Assembly (NCBI GenBank): GCA_963708165.1
Contig: OY970187.1
Span: 310,001 to 374,000, forward strand
DNA from: Rubricoccus sp963708165
GTDB lineage: Bacteria; Bacteroidota; Rhodothermia; Rhodothermales; Rubricoccaceae
Reading direction: 5' to 3'
Length of the DNA stretch: 64,000 bases
Shown here: positions 19,075-28,890 of the stretch, piece by piece
Position numbering within the stretch: the first letter of the stretch is position 1
How the letters are laid out: every line of letters begins with the position of its first letter
The notes under the pieces: model-generated
Databases searched by the model: none
What the model was told of the DNA's origin: nothing
Seen by the model: only the letters and a program-made list of their open reading frames with translations
Made by a program: the position numbers and the translations under genes

Positions 19075-20298
19075 CTACCGGATCGCGCCGAGCAGGATCT
19101 CCAGCAGCAGCGGGAGCGCGTAGAACAAGCCGACCAGGTAGCCGATGGCATAGAGCCGGTTCTTGAACGCGAGGTCTCCGATGAACTCCGACATGCGGAT
19201 CGGGATCTCGCGGATGAACGTGAGCGGGTAGATGATGGCGATTCCGAACACGTTGAACAGCATGTGGCAGAGCGCGATGGTGAGGCCTGCCACGGCCGCG
19301 GGCTCTCCGCCCGAGATGGCGACGAGGGCCGCCAGAAGCGCCGTGGCGGTCGTGCCGACGTTGCTACCGAGCATGTACGGGAACACCTGCCGCACGGTGA
19401 GCACGCCCGCGCCGATGAGGGGGACGACGAGGCTCGTGGTGACCGACGAGGACTGCACGAGGAACGTGAGCACCATACCGAAGCCCATCGCCAGAAGCGG
19501 CTTGCCGAAGATGTACTTATCGAGCGCGCCCTCGCTGCGGCCCAGCACCATGCTCTTGAGCAGCACCACCAGGTAGCGCAGCGCAACGAACAACAGCACG
19601 AGGCCAAGCCCGGCGATAAGCCAGGGGTTCTCGGCGAGCACGACCTCACCGATCCACGACGCAAACTGGTCGAACGGGGTCTTGCCCAGGCCGCCGCCTT
19701 CCACGCCGGGAATCGCGTTGGCGAGCGCTGTTGCAGGCTTCGAGATGATGCCGAAGAGCAGTTCTAGCGGGAGCAGGATCAGCACCGCGAGCCAGTTAAA
19801 GAAGTCGTGGACGGTTGCCCCTGACATCGCGCGGCGAAACTCCTCGGGCTGCGTAATGTGGCCCATCGAAACGATGGTATTCGTCACCGTGGTGCCGATG
19901 TTCGCGCCCATGATGACAGGGATCGCACTCTCGACCGAGAGCACGCCTGTGGCCACCAGGCTCACCACGATGGAGGTTGTGGTGGAGGAGGACTGCACCA
20001 GGCTCGTCGCTAGAATGCCCGTGATGAGGCCGAGCAGCGCGCTGCCCGTGGCCTTGGCAAGAATGCCTTCGAGGTCAAAGTTGCTGTTGCCGAGCCCCTT
20101 GATGCCGTCGCCCATGAGTTCGAGCGCGACGATAAACATCATCATCACGCCGACGAGCAGCAGAATGCGCAGCCAGAGCGGCAGGTTGTTCTGCGCAGGC
20201 GTCGCCGGATCGCCGTCGAGGTCGTCCTGCGTCACGGGAACGACGCCCGTTTTAAGATCGAGGTGTTCCTCGCGGTCGTGAGGGGAGGGAGCGAGCAT
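19075..20298 (-). CDS. Na/Pi cotransporter family protein
   Basis: A 407-residue inner-membrane protein of the PNaS/NptA type, which imports phosphate with sodium. The family's inverted-repeat QSSS signature appears twice: LVQSSSTTTSIVV and LVQSSSVTTSLVV. Each is followed by a G-A/S-N-x-G-T-T segment (MGANIGTTVTNTI and LGSNVGTTATALL). Eight or more hydrophobic helices are evident. There is no long C-terminal PhoU domain; instead a separate PhoU-like protein is encoded 26 bp upstream in the same operon. The first 35 residues are a soluble acidic tail. Regulation by phosphate is suggested by the Pho-box-like repeat at 21066-21094. Confidence 0.9.
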   Translation of the reverse strand: MLAPSPHDREEHLDLKTGVVPVTQDDLDGDPATPAQNNLPLWLRILLLVGVMMMFIVALELMGDGIKGLGNSNFDLEGILAKATGSALLGLITGILATSLVQSSSTTTSIVVSLVATGVLSVESAIPVIMGANIGTTVTNTIVSMGHITQPEEFRRAMSGATVHDFFNWLAVLILLPLELLFGIISKPATALANAIPGVEGGGLGKTPFDQFASWIGEVVLAENPWLIAGLGLVLLFVALRYLVVLLKSMVLGRSEGALDKYIFGKPLLAMGFGMVLTFLVQSSSVTTSLVVPLIGAGVLTVRQVFPYMLGSNVGTTATALLAALVAISGGEPAAVAGLTIALCHMLFNVFGIAIIYPLTFIREIPIRMSEFIGDLAFKNRLYAIGYLVGLFYALPLLLEILLGAIR

Positions 20299-20324
20299 CG
20301 GGGAAGGGTCGGAGAAGAAGAAGG

Positions 20325-20993
20325 TTACGCCTCTGGCGACGGACGCAGAGGGGCGCGGCGTAGCTGGTCGAAGGGAAGCGCGACGGCGGAGATGATGTTG
20401 GAGAGGTGGCTGGACACGCGCCCGATCATGCGGGCCGAGATGCCGAGCACGAGCGCCAGATTTGCTGTCAGATCGTCTGCTGAGGCGAGCGTGGCGAGGT
20501 ACTCGCCGATGTCGCGCTTGAGCGCCTCGTGCTCTGTCATCACGCGCTGAGCGCCCTGGCGGTCCGCTGCGCTAAAGGCATCGTGGACGAGCGGGAACTG
20601 CGCCTGCACGCGGTCGCGGATGGCCGAGAGCGTACCGACGTGAGCGCCCATGCGCGGCGACTCGGAGAGCGCGGTCGCCTTGGCGAGGCTTTTGGCGAGG
20701 TCGCCGCAGCGCTCGGCGTCTTGCACGACCGAGACCATGATGAGGCTGAAGGACAGCTCTTGCTGCGGGTTGACGGCCACGTGCTCCAGCACGGCGCGGC
20801 GGATGAGCGCCTCGCGCAGGTTGATGTCCTCGTCCATTTCGGCGAGGTCCACCGCCAGAGGCTCGTTGTCCAGCAGGGCGCCTGTGGCCGCGGCGAACAT
20901 CTCGCCCGCTCGGTCCACCATCGCGATGAGATCGTTGACGCTCTGGGCGATGAGCGGCGGCTTGGCGTCCGAGAGGAAGTTGAAGAGCTTCAT
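20325..20993 (-). CDS. PhoU-domain protein
   Basis: A 222-residue all-helical protein starting at ATG 20993 (MKLFNFLSDAKPPLIAQSVND). Segments such as DLAEMDEDINLREALIRRAVLEHVA and ISLIMVSVVQDAERCGDLAKSLAKA correspond to the two three-helix halves of PhoU, with the E-R-x-G-D-x-A-K metal-site motif seen as DAERCGDLAKS. It is probably the regulatory partner of the Na/Pi cotransporter encoded directly downstream, a layout in which PhoU is split off rather than fused. The open frame extends to 21161, but the added residues cross the putative Pho box. Confidence 0.85.
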   Translation of the reverse strand: MKLFNFLSDAKPPLIAQSVNDLIAMVDRAGEMFAAATGALLDNEPLAVDLAEMDEDINLREALIRRAVLEHVAVNPQQELSFSLIMVSVVQDAERCGDLAKSLAKATALSESPRMGAHVGTLSAIRDRVQAQFPLVHDAFSAADRQGAQRVMTEHEALKRDIGEYLATLASADDLTANLALVLGISARMIGRVSSHLSNIISAVALPFDQLRRAPLRPSPEA

Positions 20994-21065
20994 CGTGCGA
21001 GGAGAGGTGTGGGAGCATTGGCTTCCCCGTCCAAAGGGCGCCGACCGGCGAAGATGCCCAGAACT

Positions 21066-21094
21066 GGTTACGTGACTGTTACCACACTGTCTCC
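21066..21094 (-). promoter_or_regulatory. Pho-box-like direct repeats
   Basis: Three 7-mers at exact 11-bp spacing read on the plus strand TGGTTAC-gtga-CTGTTAC-caca-CTGTCTC. On the coding (minus) strand the same tract reads GAGACAG/GTAACAG/GTAACCA, like PhoP/PhoB boxes built from 11-bp-spaced direct repeats. It lies about 75 bp upstream of the PhoU start. Binding by PhoB/PhoP is inferred from spacing and context only. Confidence 0.55.
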
Positions 21095-21170
21095 ATGCGA
21101 GGTGCTCGCGCGAAATCCCCGCAGCCTTGGCGTTGCGACAGCCTCTGGCGCCAGAGGCCACCTACACGCG

Positions 21171-24100
21171 TTAGAAGACGGCCGAAAGCGAGGCGCGGAC
21201 GGTCTGCACGAGGGGCGCCGTGGCGGGCAGGCGGGCGTCGTAGGTGATCGTCGCGCGGATGGACTCCGTCAGGCCGAGCGTGGCCTGGACACCGCCCAGG
21301 CCCGACGTGCCAGCGCCGCGGCCGTCGGTGAGTTCGTAGAGCGCGAGGCCGCCGCCAGAGGCCCCGCGCAGGCTCACGACCGAAAGCTCGGCGCGGGCCG
21401 TAAGCGACACGCGACGGCTGGGCGCCCAGCGCGCGTCGGCGGGGACGCGGACCAAGAGCGCGCCGTCGGGCGCCGTGGCGGTCGCGAGACGGTCCGTGCG
21501 CGTGGAGACAAAGGCCCCGAGCGTGAGGATGGCCTCTGGCGTGGGCGTCCAGGTCAGCGAGGGCTCAACGGTGAGCGCGCCGATGTCGAACGTGCGCGTC
21601 GCGAAGGCGGTGCTGGTGGCCCGGCGGCGCTCCCCTCGGAGCGTGAAACGTGCGAGGACGGCGGGGCCGAGAGGAAGACGGCCTTCGGCGCGAAGTGACT
21701 GGTTGAGGCGCGCCTCGGCGCCAGCGGCCAACCGGCGCGTCGTCGTCAGGTGGTCGCCGCCGACGCGCAGGCCTCGGCGGGCGTCGCGCGGGAGAAACGA
21801 GACTTCGCCCTCGGCGCGAAAACGGCCGTCCAGCGTGCCCACCTCTGGCGCATCGCCAGGGGACCTCTGTTGCAGCACGCCGGGGTCGAGCAAGAGCACG
21901 CGCAGCAGGCCGCCAGAGGCGGTTTTCTCGCGCACCTCGGCCGAGCCTCTGGCGTCGAGGTTGCGCAAGAGGCCCGCGCCGTAGCGCTCGGCGAGCCTGG
22001 CGCCGTCCATGCGGAGCGAGAGGCGCGCGTCCACGCCGACGCTGGGGACCAGTTCGTCGGACGGGACGAACGTGCGGAGGTAGGCGCCCTCGAAGGGCGT
22101 CGTCTCGGGGAAGAACTCGTCGACCTGTTGGCGGCCGTCGGGCTCGCCTGCGCGCGGCTCGCCCTGTCCGTCGCGCCAGACGTACAGGCCCTGCCTCGGG
22201 ACCCACGAGCACGTAGGCCTCTTGCAAGACGGGCGTGCGCTCGGTCAGCGCGACGTAGCGCGTGCGCACGTCCAGGCCTCTGGCGAGAGGCGCCGCGCGC
22301 GCGTTCCAGTCCAGCGCGAGGCTTTCCGTGTCCAAGCGTCCGCGCTCGCGGAAGGCGTCGGTGAACTGGCGCTGGCGGAAGGCGGCGCGGAGGTCTGAGC
22401 GGAAGCCCGCGGCGCCCTGGACGCGCAGCGTCCCCTCGACGCCAAGCGACCGCGCCGCGTCCGCCAGATCACCGGGCGTACCTGCCGGCGCCAGAGGCTC
22501 CGACTCCTGCCGCAACTCGACCGATCCGCTGGCGGTGAGCCCTCGCGAGGTGTAGGCCAGGCCGGGCTGGACGGCGACGAAACTGTACGTGCTCGCGAGC
22601 AGCGAGTCCTGCGGCAGCGCACCGCCGATCTGCTCGCGGGACTCTTGCTCCAGTCCCAGACTCGGCGTGAGCCGCCCGCCCGCGAGCGCACGTTGCAGAC
22701 CCAGCCTCTGGCGGAAAAACGAGCCCGAGCCTAGGAGCGCGTCGCCGCCGTCGGAGTCCACGGCGTCGAGTTCGTAGCTCGCCAGAGGCAGGTCGCGGGC
22801 GTCGGGCAGGGCACCGGCGCGGAGGCCGACGCGGCGCGCGCGGTAGGCGCCGAGCGCCAGGTCGCCCGCTTCGACGCCGACGCTCCCCAGGCCTCTGGCG
22901 GAGACACGAGCCGCGGCTTCGGTCAACACTTCCCCGAGCGAGTCGATGGAGGCCTCGAAGGGCGTGCCTGCTCGCGCGAGGTTCCAGCGCCGGTTGTAGT
23001 CGATGGCGCGCACGCGGTCGAGCGTGCGGAAGCCGCGCGCGCGGTCGCGGCGCAAGAGGCTGGCCTCTACCGTCCCCCAGGCGTACGCCTCTGGCGCGAA
23101 GCGCAGACCCGTTTCGTAGGCGGTCGCGCCGTCGTCGGCACCGTCCAGATCGGAGAGCGTGTTGGCGTCGTCCAGCGACCGCGCGAGTTCGCCGAAGGCG
23201 GTCAGGCCCGCCAGAGGCTGGGCGCTCGCGCGCACGTCGAGGACGGTGCGGCTGGCGGGGCGCGGGAGGATGCGGAACGGCACGTAATCGCCGCCAGAGG
23301 TTCCGACGAACTCGTAGAGGATCCCATTTAACGCTTGTCCCGCACGGCGATAGCTCCCCTGCCCTTGCCTCACGCGCGAGAAGCGGACGCGGAAGACAGC
23401 TATCGGCGTCGGCGCTTGCTGGCACGAAGATGCGGACCGTCGCGCCAGAGGCCAGCGTGGTGTCGCGGGCGGTGTAGAGCAACGTCGCGCTTTCCGGCTC
23501 GAACGGCACACGCGTCTCGCCGGGCACGAGCACGTCGCGGTCGCCAGCACCGGCGATGAGATCGAGGTCGGACTCGCTGAGCCCCAGCGCGTCGCCCAGG
23601 CCGGGCGCGTCGGCCTCGCGCAAGAGGCGCACGCCGAGCGTGCCCAGAGACCCGCCTCTGGCGGTGCGGCCGAGGTCCACCTTCGCGCCCGCGACGGAAA
23701 GCGTGCGCGCGTAGCCACCCGCGGAATACTCGAAGTCGACCGTCGCGCGGCGCTCGGCCGTGACCAGATTCTCGGCCGTAAACGTGACCTCGCCCGTCCC
23801 ATAGTCCACCGTGTAGTCGCGCCCTCGCGCCAGAGGCCGCCCGTCCCAGTAGACGCGCTCGCTGCCGGGCACGACGAGCACGAACGGCTCGCCGCGGTCG
23901 CCTTCGAGACGGTACGGCCCCTGGACGCTTTCGAGCAGGATGAGGTCTTGCGAGCGGAAGCGCCCGCGTACGGCCGAGGCGCCCGCCTCCACCCTGCCGC
24001 CGGAGATCCAGCCTCTGGCGGGGACATCGAGCGAGAACGCCGCGCCCTGGACTTTGCGGCGGAGCGGCGCGAACGAGGTGCCGTCGAGCGCAAGGTCGAT

Positions 24101-24778
24101 GTCGCCCAAACGCGCATTTGCGCCCGGGCCGTCCACGCGCACGAACACGCGGTCGAAGTCCGAGAGCGTCTGCGTGGTGCCCTCGGGCACGATGGGCGTG
24201 TCCGAGTCCGTCAGCGCGCCGCTCACGGTCACGCCGGGCGCGATCTCGCCGCCGATATCGAGCCGCAGCCCCGAGGTCAGCGACACGTCGCGGTTGCTCC
24301 CCGCCACGACCCCGCGCGTGATGCTCCCGCTCGTCGTGACCGTGCTCGCGGTCGCATTCGGCGCGCGCGCCAGAGGCCCGGGCGGGCTGCGCCTCTGGGT
24401 GCGCGTGGAGTCGGGCTCGGGCTCCTCGAAGCGTGGCAGAGGCGCAGGCGCGAGGACGCGCGGCAGACTGCGGTAGGCGATCACGAGCGTCGTCAGCGTG
24501 TCGAACGGCGCGACGAGCCGCAGCGCGCCCGAGGCGAGATCGACGAGGTAGGCGCTATCGGGCAGCACGCGAGCCTCTGGCGCGATCACGTCCACGCGCA
24601 CGGATCGCGGCGCGATGGGTCCGCGGAGTTGGAGGAATCCTGCGCCCGCCTGCACCTGCACGGTGTCGCGCTCGGCGCCCAGCCCCGGCCCCTCGGGAAT
24701 GCCCTGCGAAGCGGCCGCAGCACTGCACAGCACGGCCAGCGCCAGAGGCAAGAGGATGTGGAAAGCTCTACGCGTCAC
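21171..24778 (-). CDS. Very large SprA-like surface/outer-membrane protein, two frameshifts
   Basis: With two single-base corrections this is one protein of about 1200 residues. Signal peptide: MTRRAFHILLPLALAVLCSAAAA. The N-terminal half has beta-rich segments resembling SprA-type proteins (RVYWDGRPLARGRDYTVDYGTGEVTFT); the rest alternates long beta strands with Arg-rich turns, like a large barrel, ending TVRASLSAVF. Frame change 1 is near 23400 (VRIFVPASAD to AVFRVRFSRV). Frame change 2 is near 22200, where CCC should be CC (EAYVLVGP to RQGLYVWRDG). Both breaks are single-base and the frames are otherwise open and in register, so assembly errors or recent mutation are as likely as decay. 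Many repeat-word copies are embedded. Exact function unknown; type IX secretion linkage is only suggested by the SprA resemblance. Confidence 0.7.
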
Positions 24779-24869
24779 GCCGGTCGCGAGGGGAAACGGG
24801 AGTCGGAAACGGCGCGGGAGCAGTCGGGGGCGGTGGAGCGCACGAACGTAGCCGCGCGCGCAGACGTGT

Positions 24870-25790
24870 TCAAGGCGCTTCGCCAGCGCCAGAGGCCTCT
24901 GGCGGCACGCGGCCGAGCGCGGTCAGCGCGCGGGCGGTGAGCGCGAACAGCACACCGTCGTGGATCGCCGCGTCCAAGATCGGCGCCTGGCTCTCGATAT
25001 CGACCCGCCAGAGGCGCCGACCGCCGGGCGAGAACAGCAGCACGCCGCGCGGACCGAGCACGAGGACGCCCATCTCCCCCGCCGACACGTTCGTCACGCC
25101 GCCCAGTTCGGCGCCGTCCAGCGTCGCCAGAGGCTGCCCAGCGGTGTCGCGCACGTGGACGCTCTGCCTCTGGCGATCTGCGACGAACAAGCGCCGCCCG
25201 GCGACGGCGAGGGCCACAGGTTCTCCGAACCCGCCGAGCACGTCCGCGAGTTGGCCGTCGCGCCACACCTGCACGACGCCGCGCGAGGCCTCGGCCACAA
25301 ACACGGTCCCCTCGGCGCCAGAGGCGACGGCGACGGCCTCGCCCGGCGGGGCGGCCTCTGGCGCGGCGACGCTGAGCCGGTCCACGGCAGGGATGCGGAG
25401 GGTTTGAACGAGGCGGCCTTCGTCGGAGAAGCGCAGCACGCGGTCGCCGTCGGCGACGTAGAGGTCCTGGCCGTTGGTGGCGTCGAGGTCGCGTCCGCCC
25501 CGGATCTCTCGCGCGCCAATGGTTCCCGCGCCGCGAGACGCCAGAGGCCAGTCCGAGTCCAGCCCACAGCTTCGATGCCCGCTCGCGTCAGCACGAGCAG
25601 GTCGTCCAGATTGGCGGCGAGCGCGAGGTGCTAGACACCCAGGCTCACGGATGTGGCCGACGGCTCGGCGTCGTCTTCACGAGGGCAGGCGCTCGCGGCG
25701 GAGGATCCGCCTCTGGCGGCCCGGCGCACGCGGCGAGCAGCACGGATAGGAGTAGAGCGACGCGCCGGAGGCCTCTGGCGGCATGATCGG
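24870..25790 (-). pseudogene. Interrupted NHL-repeat-type lipoprotein
   Basis: The 3' part (24870-25439) is an open beta-propeller-like protein: DLYVADGDRVLRFSDEGRLVQTL, GTVFVAEASRGVVQVWRDGQ, GRRLFVADRQRQSVHVRD and GVLLFSPGGRRLW, each typical of NHL blades. The upstream part is broken. LVLTRAGIEAVG is in another frame and joins if GGG at about 25563 were GGGG. Further upstream a TAG interrupts GV-HLALAANLDDLLV (about 25633). The lipobox start RRVALLLSVLLAAC is in a third frame (about 25720-25790). At least two frameshifts and one stop suggest real decay. It precedes the giant surface-protein gene in the same direction. Confidence 0.65.
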
Positions 25791-25837
25791 CGCGCGCCTC
25801 TGGCGCTAGAGGCTGGGATTGCGGTACGGCGTGGCTA

Positions 25838-26012
25838 CCCCCCGGTTGACGCGCCTGCACGGCGGTCAACCTGTCCCCCTCGGTCAGGGGGACAATCTGA
25901 TTCTGTGTTCTAGTTGGAAGTGCGTCGCGTGCTGGATCTGGATTGTCCCCCTTTCCAAGGGGGACAGAGTCCGCGACCGTAGGGCGAGCAACGCGGGGGG
26001 TTCTGCCAGACG
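25838..26012. repeat. Inverted pair of REP-like hairpin units (GTCCCCCT type)
   Basis: Two diverged ~58-nt units face each other. Each begins at the outside with ACCCCCCG..GTTG and ends inside in a hairpin: GTCCCCCT/AGGGGGAC (25873-25893) and the perfect GTCCCCCTTTCCAAGGGGGAC (25945-25965). About 50 nt lie between them. The arrangement is that of a BIME-type pair and occupies the gap downstream of purD. No gene is seen here. Confidence 0.75.
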
Positions 26013-26055
26013 AGCACGCCCCCACGCCAGAGGCCTCTGGCGCCAGACAGGCCCC

Positions 26056-27336
26056 TCACGGGTCCACCACCCGCGCGAGGCCGCGGTGGCCGATGTCGCG
26101 GCGCAGCGTCTTGCCCTCGAACTGCACGCGGTCGGCGCCCGCGTAGGCCGCCTCCAGCGCCTCCGCCAGCGTGCCGCCACGCCCGACGATGCCCAGCACG
26201 CGCCCGCCGTTGGTGACCACCTCGTCGCCCTCGCGCGTTGTCCCTGCGTGGACAACCTGCGCCACGCCAGAGGCTTCATCCAGGCCGGTGATCGGCTCGC
26301 CGGTTTTAACGGCACGGGGATAGCCCGCCGAGGCCAGCACGACACACGCCGCCGCCTCTGGCGAGATCACGACCTCGGCACCGGCGAGCGTGCGCGTGGC
26401 GGCGCGCCAGAGGAGGTCGAGCGGGTCCGAGTCCAGCAGCGGCAGGATGACCTGCGTCTCGGGGTCGCCGAAGCGGCAGTTGAACTCCACCACCTTGGGG
26501 CCGTTGGCGGTCAGCATGAGCCCGCAATAGAGCACGCCGCGGTAGTCCGCCCCTTCGTCGCGGAGCGCGGCCAGAACAGGCAGCACGATGTCGCGCCGGA
26601 CCGCCTCCAATACGTCTGGCGTGACCATGGGCGCCGGTGCGTAGGCGCCCATGCCGCCCGTGTTGGGCCCGGTGTCACCCTCGCCGATACGCTTGTGGTC
26701 CTGCGCTGTCGAGAGGAAAACGACCGCCTCGCCGTCCGTCACCGCGAACACGCTGGCCTCTTCGCCCTCCATAAACTCCTCGATTAGGAGCGTGTCGCCG
26801 GTCTGCCCCCAGTCCTTGACCTGCCGGATCATGGCCTCGTGGAGAGCTTCCTCTCGCGTTTCCGCGATCACGACCCCCTTGCCCGAGGCCAGGCCATCGA
26901 CCTTGATCACCACCGGCTCGGGGTGGGCCTTGATGTATGCCGTGATCGCGTGGCCCTCCTCGGGGCCAAACGTTTGGCTCGCAGCGGTCTGGACGCCAGC
27001 GCGCGCCATGAGCTGCTTGGCGTACGACTTCGAGGCCTCGATTTTCGCGCCTCTGGCGTCCGGCCCGAATACCGCGATGCCCACCGCGCGAAAGCGATCC
27101 GCGAGGCCATGCTTGAGCGGAGTTTCTGGCCCGATAACCGCGAGGTCAATCCCTTCGCTCTGCGCGAACTCCACGAGCTGCGGGTACCGGTTCGACTGGA
27201 TCGGCACGTTCTGCGCCAGAGGCTCGGTCCCTGCGTTGCCGGGGGCGCAGTACAAAGTGGGAGATTGCGGGCTCCGCGCGAGAGCGAGCAGCAGTGCGTG
27301 CTCGCGGCCTCCGCTGCCGATGACGAGGACTTTCAT
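26056..27336 (-). CDS. purD: Phosphoribosylamine-glycine ligase
   Basis: A 426-residue ATP-grasp enzyme for the second step of purine synthesis, joining glycine to phosphoribosylamine. Seen: N-terminal MKVLVIGSGGREHAL, IGPETPLKHGLADRF, the ATP-grasp loop PVVIKVDGLASGKGVVIA, LSTAQDHKRIGEGDTGPNTGGMGAY and EFNCRFGDPETQVILP with metal-binding acidic residues, then a C-terminal VVTNGGRVLGIVGRG. Length and ends match the family. It stands alone on this strand; the downstream gap carries REP-like repeats. There is no sign of damage. Confidence 0.97.
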   Translation of the reverse strand: MKVLVIGSGGREHALLLALARSPQSPTLYCAPGNAGTEPLAQNVPIQSNRYPQLVEFAQSEGIDLAVIGPETPLKHGLADRFRAVGIAVFGPDARGAKIEASKSYAKQLMARAGVQTAASQTFGPEEGHAITAYIKAHPEPVVIKVDGLASGKGVVIAETREEALHEAMIRQVKDWGQTGDTLLIEEFMEGEEASVFAVTDGEAVVFLSTAQDHKRIGEGDTGPNTGGMGAYAPAPMVTPDVLEAVRRDIVLPVLAALRDEGADYRGVLYCGLMLTANGPKVVEFNCRFGDPETQVILPLLDSDPLDLLWRAATRTLAGAEVVISPEAAACVVLASAGYPRAVKTGEPITGLDEASGVAQVVHAGTTREGDEVVTNGGRVLGIVGRGGTLAEALEAAYAGADRVQFEGKTLRRDIGHRGLARVVDP

Positions 27337-27392
27337 GGGTTTGGCGCCAGAGGCAGACCGGGTGGAGCGAAAAGATAATCGGCGCGCCTACC

Positions 27393-28778
27393 TTGCCTTC
27401 CCCTTCTTCCCGGCCAGTGCTCGCGCTTCTCTTCGCCTTCGCCTCGCTCCTCTCCACCGACGCCGTAGCCCCCGACACCGTCACCTCCCAGCCCACGCGG
27501 TCGGTCTACCAAGCGCCTCTGGCGGCGCTGGTCCCCTCGCGCGAGGCGGCTCAGGCGATTCTGTATCGCTCGCCAGAGGCCTCTGGCGCGAGTGCCACCG
27601 CCTGGGCCTCTGGCGAGGCGCAGCGCGATTCGGTGCGCGAGCGCATCGAGATCCGGCCGCGCCTGGCGCCCTCGGCGCTGTACTCCAACGCCAGAGGCTT
27701 CGGCATCGGCGCAGGCGTGGGCGTGAGCAATCTCCTGTTCGACGGTAGCGAGGCGGCGCTCGACTTCCGTATAGCGCAGCGCTTCACGTCTGTCGCGCTC
27801 TCGGCGTTCACCTCCGATCCGTACGAGTCTGCCTTCTTCGGCGTCGCCACGTTCGAGGCCAGCACGACGACCGCGCAACGGTACTACGGCGTGGGCCCGT
27901 ACACCGACGAGGCCAACCGCCTCTTTCTCGACTTCGCCTCCATCGACGCCGAGGCGCGCATCGGGGCGTACCCGCTGGGCAACACCGGGCTGTTTCTCCA
28001 GCCCAGCGCTCGCTTCCTGCTGGACAGACTGCGCGACATCGAGGAGGATGACGACACGCAAGGCGCCCTCGCACGTCTGGAACGTGACGACCCGCGCTCC
28101 GCCGCCGCCGTCGCCGATGTGCTCGACGAGACGCGCTACGGCGCGTCGTTCGGCCTCGAAGTCGCGAGCGACCTCCGCGACTGGCGCTCGTACCCGCGCA
28201 AGGGCACGTTCGTGAGCGTCGAGGGCCGCCGGTTCTATGCGATGGACGGCTCCGGGCTGCGCTTCAACCGCCTCGCCGTGAGCACGCTCGGCTACCTCCC
28301 GCTGCGCGGACGGACGGCGCTCGTGGGCCGCTCCAACCTCATCGTCACGCGCGCTGAGGACAACGCGGAGATCCCGTTCTACTACCTCCCGGCTCTGGAC
28401 GCGCGGCTTCTGGCGGCCTACCCACCCGACCGCTTCCGAGGCCGCGACGTGCTCGCGCTCGGCGGCGGCATCCGCTTTCCCGTCCGCGACTTTATCGGCG
28501 TCTACGGCATCGACGCGCTCATCATGGGCTACCTCGGCAACACCTACGACGACGTGTTCGACCAGGTGAGTGCAGGCGTCACGTTCGACGAGGGGCCTCT
28601 GGCGGAGGACGGGCGCGTGCCGTTTCGCCCGGCGCTCGGCCTGGGCCTCGGCATCGTCAACCTGGACAAGGAGCGCGTCGTCCTGGGCGGTCTGATCGGC
28701 ATCAGCCCGGACGGCATCTCGCTCGCCACGCTGCGCATCGCCTACGACCTGCGCGACGCTCGCCCGCTCTTCCGCTAG
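27393..28778 (+). CDS. Outer-membrane D15/surface-antigen (BamA-barrel) family protein
   Basis: A 461-residue protein without visible POTRA domains. From TTG 27393 it reads MPSPSSRPVLALLFAFASLLSTDAVA, a signal peptide; GTG at 27417 is an alternative start. After about 70 residues a barrel of the bacterial surface antigen type begins: GFGIGAGVGVSNLLFDG, FFGVATFEAST, YYGVGPYTDEANR, RYGASFGLEVASDLRDWRSYPRKGTFVSVEG, GRDVLALGGGIRFPVRD and a C-terminal RIAYDLRDARPLF. The Y-P-x-K-G-T segment is characteristic of Omp85-type barrels and patatin-linked D15 proteins. A secretion or lipid-export role is a family inference only. Confidence 0.8.
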   Translation: MPSPSSRPVLALLFAFASLLSTDAVAPDTVTSQPTRSVYQAPLAALVPSREAAQAILYRSPEASGASATAWASGEAQRDSVRERIEIRPRLAPSALYSNARGFGIGAGVGVSNLLFDGSEAALDFRIAQRFTSVALSAFTSDPYESAFFGVATFEASTTTAQRYYGVGPYTDEANRLFLDFASIDAEARIGAYPLGNTGLFLQPSARFLLDRLRDIEEDDDTQGALARLERDDPRSAAAVADVLDETRYGASFGLEVASDLRDWRSYPRKGTFVSVEGRRFYAMDGSGLRFNRLAVSTLGYLPLRGRTALVGRSNLIVTRAEDNAEIPFYYLPALDARLLAAYPPDRFRGRDVLALGGGIRFPVRDFIGVYGIDALIMGYLGNTYDDVFDQVSAGVTFDEGPLAEDGRVPFRPALGLGLGIVNLDKERVVLGGLIGISPDGISLATLRIAYDLRDARPLFR

Positions 28779-28890
28779 CCCCGGCTCCTCGCCCGCCTCT
28801 GGCGCCAGAGGCTTTCGCGGCGCGGGGTGACGCCTGAAGCTCCCCGCAGGCCTCACGGACCACGCCAGAGGCCCTCGGTACCTTCGCGCT

